DNA from: Sipunculus nudus | Taxonomy: Eukaryota > Annelida > Sipuncula > Golfingiida > Sipunculidae | Length of the DNA stretch: 64,000 bases | NCBI GenBank assembly: GCA_026874595.1 | Contig: CM049307.1 | Coordinates: 58,350,870-58,414,869 of the forward strand | Direction: 5' to 3' | Part shown: positions 11,239 to 23,578 of the stretch, in pieces | How the letters are laid out: every line of letters begins with the position of its first letter | How positions within the stretch are numbered: the stretch's first letter is position 1 | Notes under the pieces: generated by a model | Told to the model about the DNA's origin: nothing | The model's database searches: none | What the model saw: only the letters and a program-made list of their open reading frames with translations | Made by a program: the position numbers and the translations under genes

Positions 11239-14200
11239 ACCAAACCCCGATATTTATTACATCAGAAAAAAATAAAATAAATAATTCACAAACGTACTTG
11301 CCAGCGCCAAAGCAAATCATAGAGGTTTTCAAATAGAGTGCTCAATGTTCGCAAATTCTCTGGATGTAAGCCCCATAATGCCTAGCGGCAGCCTGCCACC
11401 CCAAACGTCGATTTTTCCTGGACCGAAGACGCAGGCCCCTATCATTTTATTTCCGAAGGCCCGTGTGTCATGTTGTCATGGCTACATAATGCCCAGAGTT
11501 CACTGACCTGCAACAACTCCAGAACGTCAGCAGATATTGGCCTTATCATTTCAGAGAGCGAGCTTCATTTCTTAAAAGCGGTGTAAGTTACAACAATATC
11601 ATTACTGACACAAACAAAGGCAAACCAGCGGACTCAATGTCATCACCTTAGCGACACAAGGAAAGTAACATACACATGTTCACTTCTTTTATTTTCAATT
11701 ATGCTAATAACTCCTGGAAAAAAACTAAGTGTGTTAAATAAACCACGAATAATCCCCAGGGTTTATTAGTATTCGGACCTTACTAAATCTGGTCCTTATC
11801 AGAAACGAGTTTATATATAATATCATTGAAACCTGATACCTAGGACGCCTGTACTTTCAAGGGTATTTGGTTGAAAACTACGTTTGAACTTTGTCTTTCC
11901 CATTTTGAATTTTTTAATGTTTCAATCAGCGTTACAACTCAAAGAATGTGATTTCCGGCACCCACGATGATGTCGCCATTACGTATATTATTTCCTTGTT
12001 TCGAAGGCGTAGCGTTAAAGTAAAGGGGCCCTCACATGTCAACGTTGAGTAATTGATTGGAAGATATACATTTTCATGACACGCAATTTGCATGCCTTTT
12101 CACGGATGTCCTGGTTCTTTTACATTTACACGCGTTTTCACACGATTTCCCGCGCAATCTTATGGGTTTATTTTTGCGAAAAGTAAATTTGCTTTAACAA
12201 GTAGGGAACTTGGGACCACTGTTTTGCTGTATTTTCTTTGCGTTGAGTCACGTTTGTGTGCGCTACTATAAGGTTTTGTGCGTTTTGTCGTTTTTTTTTT
12301 CCGTTCACGGCGATTACACGAAATAATGTGATCATGTCCAGAAAATCTGAACAAATCGTGTCTCTGTTCACGTAATCAGGCGTTGGTCAGCCTATGGGTG
12401 CGTTTGTGTGTGATTTATGCTTTGCCATGCGATACGGTTGAACGCTTTTACACGATCACATAACGCGATTTCCGAAATTGTGGAAACCCGTCGAGACCCC
12501 AATAGACGTTTCTATCCTTGGACATCTTAGCTTTGGAAATCGTAGTAAGTCCTAAGATTCTTGTCATGACCAAAAGTTGTGAACGCATGGGGGCATATTG
12601 TACAGTATTTAATACATGTAGACTGGTGGCAGACGTACATGTATTATGAAGATTCCCCTACCTTCCCTTCGTAACACGTGTGCTATTTGAGTGTGTTCTA
12701 TTGCCTGTACCTAGTACCGGCATCCATCAGATAATTCTGCGACTTGGTGGGAAAATATATAATTTAGGAAGAAACGGAAAAAAATCCCGCGAAGCAGATA
12801 AGAGATTAAATGGTCATGCTGACGGGATATTATGCCAACAGGATTACGTAACTCAGTTAATTAGTTTCCCACTGCAGTGTCTCTCTGAGGAAGGCATTTT
12901 ATTTTTATTTTCAAAACCATATCCTAATACTGGTTCATTTCCGGCTTTAAAAATCAAAATATTTGAAAATACCGGAATATGGTATTCGTTAAATAACTAA
13001 AGCGAGCTTGGTATCGCCCGTTTTTTGTTGTTGTTGTTTCTTAAAGTGTGCTTAATTTAAAATAATTAAGTTCAATTAAGTTCAGTCCATCTGTCGTATA
13101 AATTACCAAGATAATAAAGTTATTTTTATATTACAATTTCCCAGCAATTAAATTGCTTTATTAAAATTACTTATGGTATACTCTTTCTTTCCTTCTTAAT
13201 CCCGAGTACCCTTTCTATACACCATAAGACTATTTTCAAATATAAATTCTATTGTTAAGAAAATATTCAATGTTTTTGATCTTGGTGTTTATTATCATAC
13301 CTTCGCCTAAAGAATTATATGTTTTTTCTTAGCAATTTGATGTGTTTGTGTACAATTTCACGCAAAAGTTAGAACATTTTGTTGATTTTTTTGTAGGTTT
13401 AGGATCACATATCTATTAAATGTTAAGAGGTAATCTAGATCACCATCATGTTTTATATGCAAAAGCTTCCTTTCAGTTAGGAGATGCGGTTGTTGCTTTT
13501 TTTCCTGCCGACACCAAGAGTCTTTGCTATAAAGGTAACCAGTGCATGGAGTCATTGAACGGTGACAAACATTTCCCATATTACTGTATAGTTAGGTTAG
13601 GTATTGGCGGAGGTCGTTGGGCCCTCTGACCACTCTTTTGTTTTATCCTTTAAATTAATCCTCACTTAACTAATACCTTTTTGTACTTATTTAAGTTCTA
13701 ATCACTTCGTCGTGTTGTACTTTAAATTAAACGTTTCAGTTCATCTTGCAGATAAATGAAAGTCGAATTTTCATGTTTTCAAGCATTTAATGAGATGAAA
13801 AGATACTTTACAAATCTTACGGAATACGTCAGTTCGTGAAATAACATAAATAGCATTTTCATCTTTGCTACCAATAAGTTGTTCCAAGGTCAGATTGGTA
13901 CTTAATTAGCCGTGCAACCCGACTCAGTAAACAATCGGATAATTGGGCTTGTGATACAAGTAATATCGAGGAATGTATTGTAGTGGTCTTGCATCATAAT
14001 CTCAATATTATGCTAAGAATGATGAATTAGCACAATAGTATACACGTGAGCTCACAAACCAAACTGAAACACCGTCCCCATGGACATGGGTCATTTCCTG
14101 TATCGCCTGCAGGCTGCCTGCGCCCTGTAACCATGCTTGTGTTCATGCGGTCATAAATTCAGTAAATCGTGCGCACGAACTAATAAATACATATTTATTT

Positions 14201-15650
14201 ATGTCGTCTCGCGGACTCCGTAGAAAGCAGCAAGTTTGCCAGTTTGCTATGGTAAATCGGCTGTCAATACGCATGTACCCAAGGATGTATCGGAAACTTC
14301 TGGATATTGCAGTTATTTTACTGTGAAAACTTGTTTTCATCTGCTTCAGGCAAATGGGATATTTTGGTTCAAGTTAAATCTTTTATAGAACCATACAACA
14401 ATACAAATCTTATGAATAAAAGCTTCGATCTAAGAATCATCAACTATTTTTATACTTGTATTTGGTTCTAATATTGATTATCATACAACTCTCCAAGTTT
14501 TTGCTTGACCTCTCTATTAGACCTTGCCCATTAGTTTCTAGTGCAAACACCTGAAAATATTGCAACGTGTGGATAATAGATGAACAATTTCAACAAAATC
14601 AGAGTTTATAACGAAAATGGAAAGAAATATCTGTCTGGGGTTACAAATGACCCCATATAACCTTTCAGAACATTTCCCACAGCAATAGCCTAATATCTGT
14701 AAATAAATTATGAAAAGTTAAAAGAGGATTAAATTGACAAATTAATGGTAGAAAACTTTTATAAGGTTAAACTATCAAAACACCACAGTTAAATACAAGG
14801 CTGCGGTTATAAATGACCCCACTTGGTGGCTTGAGGGTTATATATTTTTTTCTAAGATAACAAATCAATCGTATTTTATTTCGACTGTAAAACTGTCAAA
14901 ACCGTTAGCATTTTTTTCATATCAGTTGAAAGGTATTTTGATATCTCCATGAAATATACCCTCATTAATTACTTATTATGTGAAAAGCATCGAGAGAAAA
15001 AATAAAACATACATTTAAAAACTATTTAATTTTAGATTATACAGTCACAACACTCAAATAATGACGTCAGTACTCCATAGCACACTGTTTTGTTTATTAT
15101 AATCGTGAAATAAAATGAGAAACTTGTATTTTTTCTGATATATGTATGTTGTATGCACATGTCCTGGTAGCCGTCACTTATAAAATATCGTGAAAACTTG
15201 TCACAAATTAATATAATTGTTTTATAAAAATAATTTTAGTATTTTTTTCATATTTTTATTGCAAGGGAAGTATTTAATTTTAATCATGAACTCCACTGGT
15301 AAACTGTTATCTCTAAAACTGGTTACACACCCCCGTAGTTTAATATTCTATGTTCTCGTGTTATCTCGTGTCCTGTCACCACGCATATAATTCTGGTTTC
15401 TGCGTTATTGTGCCGTTCTTGTGTTAGTTTGTTACAGATAAGTTAGTGTCAGATTTTCATGATATCAAATATTAAATGAGAACAAAATGTTCTCTGCAAA
15501 TCTTGTTTTGTAAATAATATCGTTAAATATCACGATCTAGGAATGAAACAAACATTACCATCCTCGCAACTGCTCAGAGGTGGTTGTTTCCCGTAACCTA
15601 ACAAACTGCCTGGTGCCTGGGAAATTGTTCGTTTCAAGGTATGCCCCACG
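11239..15650. other. Long intergenic stretch without recognised genes
   Basis: Only chance ORFs, the longest about 106 codons at 12680-13000 (plus), with no motif and AT-rich codon use. A direct repeat of the phrase TTACAAATGACCCCA/TTATAAATGACCCCA occurs near 14640 and 14808. Another run near 12040-12490 has repeated ACACGATTTCC-like words on one strand and may be an old palindromic repeat. Confidence 0.45.
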
Positions 15651-15651
15651 G

Positions 15652-15700
15652 TCAGGGGCGGATTTTTGGGGGATCACAGGGGTAGCGCGCCGCCTCTTTC
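15652..15700 (+). repeat. Fragment of GGGGCGGAT-type repeat
   Basis: CAGGGGCGGATTTTTGGGG matches the terminus of the repeat at 50479. Only the end is recognisable. Confidence 0.3.
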
Positions 15701-16174
15701 TTTCTGCAAACGAGAGGTCTGATGTTTACCAGCATTAATGCCTTTTTATACCTATGCCACGGTACTAAGATTATGTATCCCCCCGGACGGTATGCCTGCA
15801 TGGAAAGGCAAACTTTCTTTTGGGATATCCATCTACTTTCAGATTTAATTGAGCAAACAAAATATTGTTATATGATAAGGAGGACTTTTTTTGTTTGGCA
15901 TTTTTAGTTTTCTGTCCGATATAAGGCCCACTTTTATTTTGCGTATTATTACTATTATACTTGAAGCTTCAAAACAACATAATATTTTATTCCGATAGTA
16001 AAACTGTAGCTCTATACAATTTTCTCTGTTAATACCTTTCATAAGTCAAATTATTTAATTCTCATGTATTCTCCAGTTAGTATTTAATGGGTTATTCACT
16101 GGTGTTAGCGGCCGCATTTGTTCTTGCGAGGAGGGCTCATATGTGATCCAACCGTGAAGTTGGTAAACCGAGAC

Positions 16175-16575
16175 CAGTAGTGTGCTAATTAATCGATTAA
16201 ACCAATGGTTGGTCGTTTTCTTTCAAAATCGATTTAATCGATTTCAGTTTTGCGTGATCGATTAAAAACGATTATGTTTGCAAATGTAAAGCCTCTAAAG
16301 AACCTGTAAGAATTATACAAACACAAAGTAACGTACAGCACCAAAACGGAACCTTGCGCAGCCAATATTCGTCCGACGGCAAGTCGACCTTGGATGCGGG
16401 TGGATTGATAGTTACACTATGTACATGTCATATCATTTACTGGAGCAATATTTTAGGTACTAGTATACAGCATATTTCAAGGTAATATAGAGAATACATA
16501 AATTAATCGATAACTAAACGATCGAATTTATTTTTCAAACATCGATTTTGATTTTAAAACCAATTCCTACCACAC
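16175..16575. mobile_element. AATCGATT-rich hAT-like MITE
   Basis: 401 bp between near-identical 8-mers ACCGAGAC (16167-16174) and ACCGAGAT (16576-16583), consistent with an 8-bp hAT target duplication with one mismatch. The left end has TAGTGTGCTAATTAATCG, the right end CCTACCACAC, giving a short imperfect terminal inverted repeat. Both subterminal regions are packed with ATCGATT words. Non-coding. Confidence 0.5.
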
Positions 16576-16587
16576 ACCGAGATATAT

Positions 16588-16986
16588 GTAGACTGGCCCA
16601 GTCAATGAAATGGCTCTTAATTGTTGCCTCTGACAGATAAACCAAACGTTCCCTCACTATATCGCACGTATAGTGTCGGTATCGCCACCTCTCGGTTACT
16701 TCTATAACTAATTACCACTCGCTGACCCTCTTATTTCATCGACTGGTAAACTTGGGCCGTACCGGACAGTCAGCGCCATGCATCACCGCCTCGCTGAACT
16801 TAGGTCTTTCCCAGTGACGTACAGAGTAATCATAGTTGTCTTTCCCAGAATCTTTTTTTTTAACCAACATTGGTATTCAGTAACCGCCTATCGTGGGCTT
16901 ATAGCGTGCTTTTTCTATACCCATTTAATCAGTCTTAATATTTCAAGGTCCGTGGCTATTTTGAGTACGGCAAGACTTTTTAACAC
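16588..16986 (+). repeat. Interspersed repeat R1, copy 2
   Basis: Same order of motifs as 3919-4310: GTAGACTGGCCCAGTCAATG, then ATTTCATCGACTGGTAAAC, GGGCCGTACCGGACAGTCAG, GAGTACGGCAAGACTTTTTAACAC. It then runs through a short (AT)n tract straight into the 51-bp minisatellite, which copy 1 lacks. Confidence 0.7.
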
Positions 16987-17009
16987 TATATATATATATA
17001 TATATCAAT

Positions 17010-18690
17010 ATGACAAACTTGCTTGCATCAGTGTGACGACAAAACGTTATGTAAACATGTCACACCTGTTTGAGACTGACCGAACCAGTATACTTATATA
17101 AACATGGCAAACCTGTGTTTATCAGTCTTTACATTATACTTATATATCAGTCTGACCAGACCGGTGTAACTATGTTAACATGGAAAACCTGTGTTTATCA
17201 GTCCGAACTAACAGACTTATATTCTAACTTTAACAATACAAACCTGTGTTTATTAGTCTGACCAGATCAGTATACTTCTGTAAACATGACAAACTTGTGC
17301 ATAACAGTTTGACCAGACCAGTATACTTCTGTAAACATGAAAAACTTGTGTATAACAGTCTGACCAGACTAGTATACTTCTGTGTAAACATGACAAACTT
17401 GTGCATAACAGTCTGACCGGACAAGTGTACTTCTGTAAACATGACAAACTTGTGCATAACAGTCTGACCCGACCAGTATATTTCTGTAAACATGACAAAC
17501 TTGTGTATAACAGTCTGACCAGACCATGACAAACCTGTGTTTATCAGTGCGACCCGACCAGTATATTTCTGTAAACATGACAAACCTTTGTGTATCAGTC
17601 CAACCAGACCAGTATACTTCTGTAAAAATGACAAACCTGTGTTTATCAGTGCGACCCGAACAGTATATTTCTGTTAACATGACAAACCTGTGTTTATCAG
17701 TCCGACCCGACCAGTATACTTCTGTAAACATGACAAACCTGTGTTTATAAGTCTGACCAGACCAGTATACTTCTGTAAACATGACAAACCTGTGTTTATC
17801 AGTGCGACCCGACCAGTATACTTATGTAAACATGACAAACCTGTGTTTATCAGTGCGACCCGACCAGTATATTTCTGTAAACATGACAAACCTGTGTTTA
17901 TCAGTCCGACCCGACCAGTATACTTCTGTAAACATGACAAACCTGTGTTTATAAGTCTGACCAGACCAGTATACTTCTGTAAACATGACAAACCTGTGTT
18001 TATCAGTGCGACCCAACCAGTATACTTATGTAAACATGACAAACCTGTGTTTATCAGTGCGACCCGACCAGTATATTTCTGTAAACATGACAAACCTGTG
18101 TTTATCAGTCCGACCAGACCAGTATACTTCTGTAAACATGACAAACCTGTGTTTATCAGTGCGACCAGACCAGTATACTTCTGTAAACTTGACAAGCCTG
18201 TGTTTATAAGTCCGACCAGACCAGTATACTTATGTAAACATGACAAACCTGTGTTTATAAGTCTGACCAGACCAGTATACTTCTGTAAACATGACAAACC
18301 TGTGTTTATCAGTGCGACCCAACCAGTATACTTATTTAAACATGACAAACCTGTGTTTATCAGTGCAACCCGACCAGTATATTTCTGTAAACATGACAAA
18401 CCTGTGTTTATCAGTCCGACCAGACCAGTATACTTATGTAAACATCACAAACCTGTGTTTATAAGTCCGACCAGACCAGTATACTTATGTAAACATGACA
18501 AACCTGTGTTTATAAGTCCGACCAGACCAGTATACTTATGTAAACATGACAAACCTGTGTTTATAAGTCCGACCAGACCAGTATACTTATGTAGACATGA
18601 AAACATATGTTCCTCTGACCAGATCAGAAACTTTTGTAAACATTGCACATTTAGGTATATCACGGTGACATGACAAACTTGTTGTGTATC
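17010..18690 (+). repeat. 51-bp minisatellite, about 30 units
   Basis: Head-to-tail units of 51 bp typified by CAGTATACTTCTGTAAACAT, then GACAAACCTGTGTTTATCAG and a TCCGACCAGAC variant. Outer units at both ends are more diverged than central ones, as expected for unequal exchange. Because 51 is divisible by 3, long open frames of a 17-residue repeat appear on the plus strand (17690-18673) and on the minus strand (18399-17674). Openness on both strands, and no motif or splice context, argue for a non-coding tandem repeat. Confidence 0.9.
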
Positions 18691-18699
18691 AGTCTGACC

Positions 18700-19429
18700 G
18701 CTTACCATGTTTTTTTTAATGAAAAAAAAACGCGTGTAAAAATAAGCCATTTGTGTGCAAATCCTAAGTTGTTGGCTTAGCATATTTCAAATTTCACATG
18801 ATGACACAAAAGATGCACATCCTTTCAGTTAAATGGAACAGTATAAAATATATTGAAAGGATCACAATCGTTTCCATTTAAAGAAGTTCACTTTAAAACA
18901 GTATTTGACCTCATATTTGCTCGATCCTCTCCACGCATTTCAGTATAATGTCCATTTGTTTTTTTCTTCAAGGGCACATGGTGGTGGACATTTAAAATTA
19001 ACCTCTCTCCGAATAACCTCGTTCTCAACGCTAAAATGTCTTCTCGACGTAGCCAGTCCTAAACAAATTGGTTTCCAATACGCTGTAAGAACTAAACCAT
19101 GACTTCTTTGACCTCAATGACACTGCCAACGTTGAATGTCTTTTCCATCATATCAGAAAGAAAACTGCATAGTACCTGTCTTGTTTCACAGTGACACTCT
19201 CACCTAGGTTCTGTTTGTTCGAATGGTTTTGATCATCATCTCTGTCTGGTGGTTCCCAATTTGGATCTCCTGAGCCTTTTTTCACTCAATTTTGTAACCC
19301 GCACCTCATCAAAACTTGATTTATTATCTGATTTATGAATCAACCTAGCAGCTTTTCAAGCTTTCCAGGAAATGTACCCATTCTTTCCTAAGTACTCAAA
19401 AATGACAGGTCCAGCACTTCTATGTCATG
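18700..19429 (-). other. Intergenic DNA, possibly the eroded 3' end of the adjacent pseudogene
   Basis: No intact frame. Short minus-strand stretches (for example around 19190-19110 and 19080-18980) look protein-like in alternating frames and may be the frameshifted C-terminus of the 19430-21288 pseudogene. This is a weak impression only. Confidence 0.25.
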
Positions 19430-21288
19430 TCATTGTAGCAGTCGCTTTTCAAACGTCAAGATTTTTTCCCTTGTGAGATGACTGTCGACGCCAGAAACTG
19501 TAGGATGCAGTTTACAAGGGGCTTCCACTTTGACTGGTAAATGGCACTCACGTAAACGTCTCCCACTGTTACTTTTAGCACAGAAACATGAGAGCTTCCG
19601 ATGAAACCGTATTGCCCTGGATAGAATGAGGACCTGATTGATCTGCATGGTCCCTTTTATTTTAAGTGGTGGAGAAAGCTTATCTAGATTATCTACAATG
19701 GAATCAATTTCCCTTGTGTTGACATGGAATATTTGGATATTCAGGGCCTCTGCCACATGCAATAGTTGTTGACAACTCAACACATCACCACTGGGTGCTA
19801 CAAGTCTGTCGGCTGCTGATTAGACGGAAGCTCCAATCCTATCAGCAGGATCTTTTCTATGGGAAGCCTCGAGGAGGTTCCTAGTCATGTGAGATAGATG
19901 CCATCGGTCAAATGAATGAGTGTCCATAATGTAAAATTTTTACTTTGATTCTATACTAAATAGTTAGCCAATCTGGGGGGAAAATAGGTCATCTATTACA
20001 GGTACGTGAGGCTGAAATATGGCGGTTGTCTTCACTGACGGTGCAGTAATACTTTTGATACCGTTGACCTGTTTCATTAACGAGGACGGCATGGAATGTG
20101 TGGAGAGTCACCTGCCTCCTGCAGCTCCAAAAATGCATGGACTGAATATGTGTGTGATTTACACGAGTATTTTTCACTGAAGTATTTTGCAATATTCTGT
20201 TTTGGACATCTTCTCTTTCTTATGTTGGTGGAATATTCGATATCCATGTATAATCAGTTCACTTGCTAACAATGCTGCATTTTTTCAAGTTTTGTCATCA
20301 CTTTGATCGTAATTTCTCCCTTGTTTTTCAGACTCCATGTGTTTTTCCCCACTCAAAGTATTTCACTTTGTCTTTCGCTGACTTCCTGTCAGTGCTCACA
20401 ACGACATCCTTTATTACTTAAAATTAGTGCACGGCCATACATGCATTTTCTATTTCTTGTTGAGCAAACAACTGATGCATGTAATCGAAGCTTGCGTGTT
20501 TGCAGAAGGCAGCAATCCCAGTCTATGGAGTTTGAGGCTTTAAATTAAAAATAACCGTGATGTTTACACTTCGGTGTATTTCTCTTTTTGTTGGAAGAGT
20601 TCAGCTGAAGGAATGGACGCAGGCGAGTGAAGGAAGTGTAAGAGACTTTCAGTGATGGATTTTCTAATTTGAATTTTTTTGTACAGACTGAATATACGAT
20701 CACACAGGAAACGCCTTTGCTTCCTTTCTCTCTTTCCAAGCAGTTGGAGTGCTATTCCTGTCCTTCAGGAAAAATGTTATGAATGCATCGTCAACTTCCC
20801 CCGATCCTTTTTCACTTTTTCTAAGTGTTGTCAGCAATAACCTGGAACATACATTTTTTTCATATGCTCAATTTGCTTTTTTGCAAGTGAAACTAACAAA
20901 TTTTTCTTAACTATTAATAAGGCGGTACTATCTCAGTATTGGACCAATTATCCCTCTTTGGACTGCACTTCTCTCTGTTTTCTTGCATTTTGTTTCGGCT
21001 ACGCTTTGACTTCCTTCCCCAAAGCAATCCCAAATGTTCTCTCTTGGTTGTGTCCACGTCAGCACTGTGAGTCAGTATATTACCGTTTGCAGCTAGAAAA
21101 TCAGTTTTCACTTGAGCTAAGTTGGCTGGTTGTTTGATTCGGTCAGCTTCAAGACGGATGTGACTGATGATATTGATCAGGTCTGTGCGGGGGAGTAAAA
21201 CTACACACTTTATTGGTTCTATATCTGTTTTTTCTTTGAGTTCTCTTTTATGACCTCTATTTACGGCACATATTCCTTTGATCCCTCA
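19430..21288 (-). pseudogene. Decayed large ORF resembling an uncharacterised repetitive metazoan protein with a transposase-like (RNase H-type) core
   Basis: Successive minus-strand fragments, broken by stops and frameshifts, keep a coherent protein order. 21288-20914 is an open run containing PRTDLINIISHIRLEADRIK. About 20800-20700 reads EVDDAFITFFLKDRNS. 20739-20545 has LKVSYTSFTRLRPF followed by a CKHH motif. About 20430 has a CMYG motif. 20192-19989 has QSMHFWSCRRQVTLHTFHAV and CTVSEDNRH. About 19900-19430 has HRKDPADRIGAS, a stop, SAADRLVAPSGD and KIKGTMQINQVL. I recall this order (RPF/CKYH region, HFG..QVTLHT strand, CTISED, GHGKGAPD..GA.KR.AD, GTM.IHQ) from multi-copy proteins annotated only as uncharacterised in fish and invertebrates. 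The acidic and strand pattern suggests an RNase H-like fold. Recognition is from memory; function is unproven and this copy is dead. Confidence 0.55.
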
Positions 21289-22050
21289 TTGAAAGTAAAA
21301 GTCTTTATCATCCCTTTAGTTTTTTTTTCTACTTCTGAACCTTTCTCTCTCTCTTTTGAGCTATATTTGGTATTTTCTAGGTCTGCTTTAAATTTTTAAA
21401 TTTTGCTCTTCATTTCCGCAAACAGCTTCTGTATTCTGTATTTCTTGGTACCATTTCCGTTAAGCGGCTGAAATTAAAACATTATATTCAGATTCTCTTA
21501 TCAACGTTAAAGACAAAGAACAAGACTTAAAGAAGAGATTGGAGCTAATTAAATGCCTTTTCAGGTTAGTATAACCAAGGAGGATTAATATTGAACGGTA
21601 GAGCACTCCCATGTTCAGGTCAGGTCAGATGTCAGTTGTAAACCCTGACAAGAGCCCCACACTTAGTGATTAAACCACTGTCAAAAACCACTGTCAAAAC
21701 TTAAGTATATCTATAAAACGAATTGGCAAAAGTTCCTGTCCTAATCATTACACATGGATCAACAATAGATGCTGTCATCATAAGTATGCAGTGCGGTCAC
21801 TATACTTTTTTTTACATAATTTATCTAAAAACCAAAGCTAAATTTTCAATAACACTAGCATTATGACTTTTAGTTGGCATGACGTCCCGTGTTTAAAAGT
21901 GGTATTTCTAGTTTTTCCAACAATATTTCAGTGTCATTCGGTGAGCAATCACTTTATAATGACAATGCCTTTAGGTATACAATAAGTAAGAAGAATTATT
22001 TTCAATTGACAATTTTAATATTACTTATGAGAGTTGTACTTTCATATGCT
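21289..22050. other. Intergenic DNA without recognised features
   Basis: No gene recognised. It ends at the left breakpoint of the segmental duplication. Confidence 0.4.
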
Positions 22051-22371
22051 GTCTCGTGTATGCACGTGTCTCGGTTACAACTTATTAGTCAGTTCAAGTG
22101 ATTTGCACAGTAAAGCTACATGTATATGAGAATTGGAAAATGCTGTTATGCGCACGCATGCGTCTTCTAATAAGTGTATGCTCAGCAGATGTATTTTCAT
22201 TTCCGTAGATTCTCTTTATTCTTAAAATGACACCTGATATGTTTAGTCTCAAGAAGGTAAACTCTTATTGATGCAAGCCATATGAGGCTGAGTTTAATGA
22301 GGTAGCGCCATCCGACCCTCTTGGCATTAGAGAGTCTGCGACCAGCTTACTTACTGTCATGTTAGGCTTAC

Positions 22372-22455
22372 CAGCCTCTTTTTCAGTTCCGACAGAGTCG
22401 GGTTGTCACGCCTGTTGATGAGGGGACGGGGGAGTGGAGTACAATGGCCAGACAT
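22372..22455 (-). CDS. Candidate short first coding exon (copy A), unverified
   Basis: From an ATG at 22455, preceded by an in-frame TAG, 28 codons run in phase 0 to AGGCTG|GTAAGC, a strong-looking donor. The peptide includes NRRDNPTLSELKKRL, with balanced composition unlike the surrounding chance ORFs. The region is locally GC-richer than its surroundings. The paralogous exon at 28885-28968 is identical except for a synonymous change in an Ile codon. No downstream exon was identified, so this may still be chance. Confidence 0.2.
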
Positions 22456-22868
22456 AGCCAGGTCAATAAACTAGGGAAATAAACTTCGGGACAGCTTCGT
22501 GGTGGGCGTAGATTTCGCATTCCTCTCCCCGTCTATATTAAACCTCTTCTGTATGACACAACCTGTAGCATAAATAAAAATGAACACTTTCCAACCTGAC
22601 TCACCTGAGTCATGTCACAGGTAAATGTCCTTGTACATGAAGAGGAATAGATTTATGTATGAACAGTGCACATCAAAATCAAGTTCATTTTAGAACTCCA
22701 CCAGTTTATATTGGAAATCCCACCTCAGTTAGTGCACATTAAATATTCCAAATGAGCAAGTTGAGTTCCGAAGTGTTCTATATTCCTTTGCTCACAGTGA
22801 CGTATATTTTCTCCTTGTTGAACCAAGCTACTTGATAGGAATCAGCTTTTTACCAGGGGTCACAACAG

Positions 22869-23060
22869 TTAATCAGCGTTAGTGGACCGGGGCAAAGTAG
22901 GGTGGCCTAGCTGGTTGCGGGGCATGCAAGAAGCCTGCGCCTTTGGGCTTTGGCCTATATTTGACAAAAGAAGCAGGCCGTTCGGATCTGTAAAATACTC
23001 TTGCCGATACAGGGAAGTGAAATCGTAGCTTTCTTTTCTGTATGATTCATCTTCCATCAA
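22869..23060 (-). CDS. Small ORF or exon candidate, 63 codons, unrecognised (copy A)
   Basis: Encodes a hydrophilic peptide starting MMEDESYRKESYDFTSLYRQ with no recognised domain or signal peptide. In copy B (29574-29392) the same frame is kept for about 56 codons, then a one-base insertion near 29405 shifts the C-terminus. That divergence argues against selection at the 3' end. Probably a chance ORF or a remnant exon. Confidence 0.15.
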   Translation of the reverse strand: MMEDESYRKESYDFTSLYRQEYFTDPNGLLLLSNIGQSPKAQASCMPRNQLGHPTLPRSTNAD

Positions 23061-23499
23061 CAGTCATACGTATACCGGTACATTTATGGTACACGAGCTT
23101 TATGAGATGAAGAAAGTAAAAATATTATAGATATCATATTAAAGATAGTCATCTTAAACTGGATGAAATTTGCTGTTGCTTTGGAAATTCATAAACCATC
23201 TTACCAGTTTTCATTAATATACAATTCTTTACAGTTAATACCAGATGATAGCCGTCTTTCTGATACTGCACTAAGATGTATAGGGTCAGTCCGTACATTT
23301 CCTGTCAGGTCTAGGTGAAGCCTGAAATTGCAGGACCCGCAGACCTGTCAATTTTCAAACAAATGTTGAACCCTGCCGTTCTTAAACTTTAAAACTGTTG
23401 TACGCATTCATTTAAGAATCCGTACAGTTATGGTAGCAGCTGTATAAATATAATGTGTACACGTAAACATACTTTCAGCTGCACAATCGAGAATTTACA

Positions 23500-23501
<2 letters not shown>

Positions 23502-23578
<77 letters not shown>
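23502..23578. repeat. (AT)n microsatellite, copy A
   Basis: About 75 bp of nearly pure AT; the matching tract in copy B is at 30015-30090. Confidence 0.95.

Noticed and set aside
17690-18673. 327-codon ORF of 17-residue repeats as a secreted or structural repeat protein gene
   Set aside because: Frame openness follows from a 51-bp tandem unit; the opposite strand is also open over hundreds of codons, and there is no signal peptide, flanking unique coding sequence or splice context.
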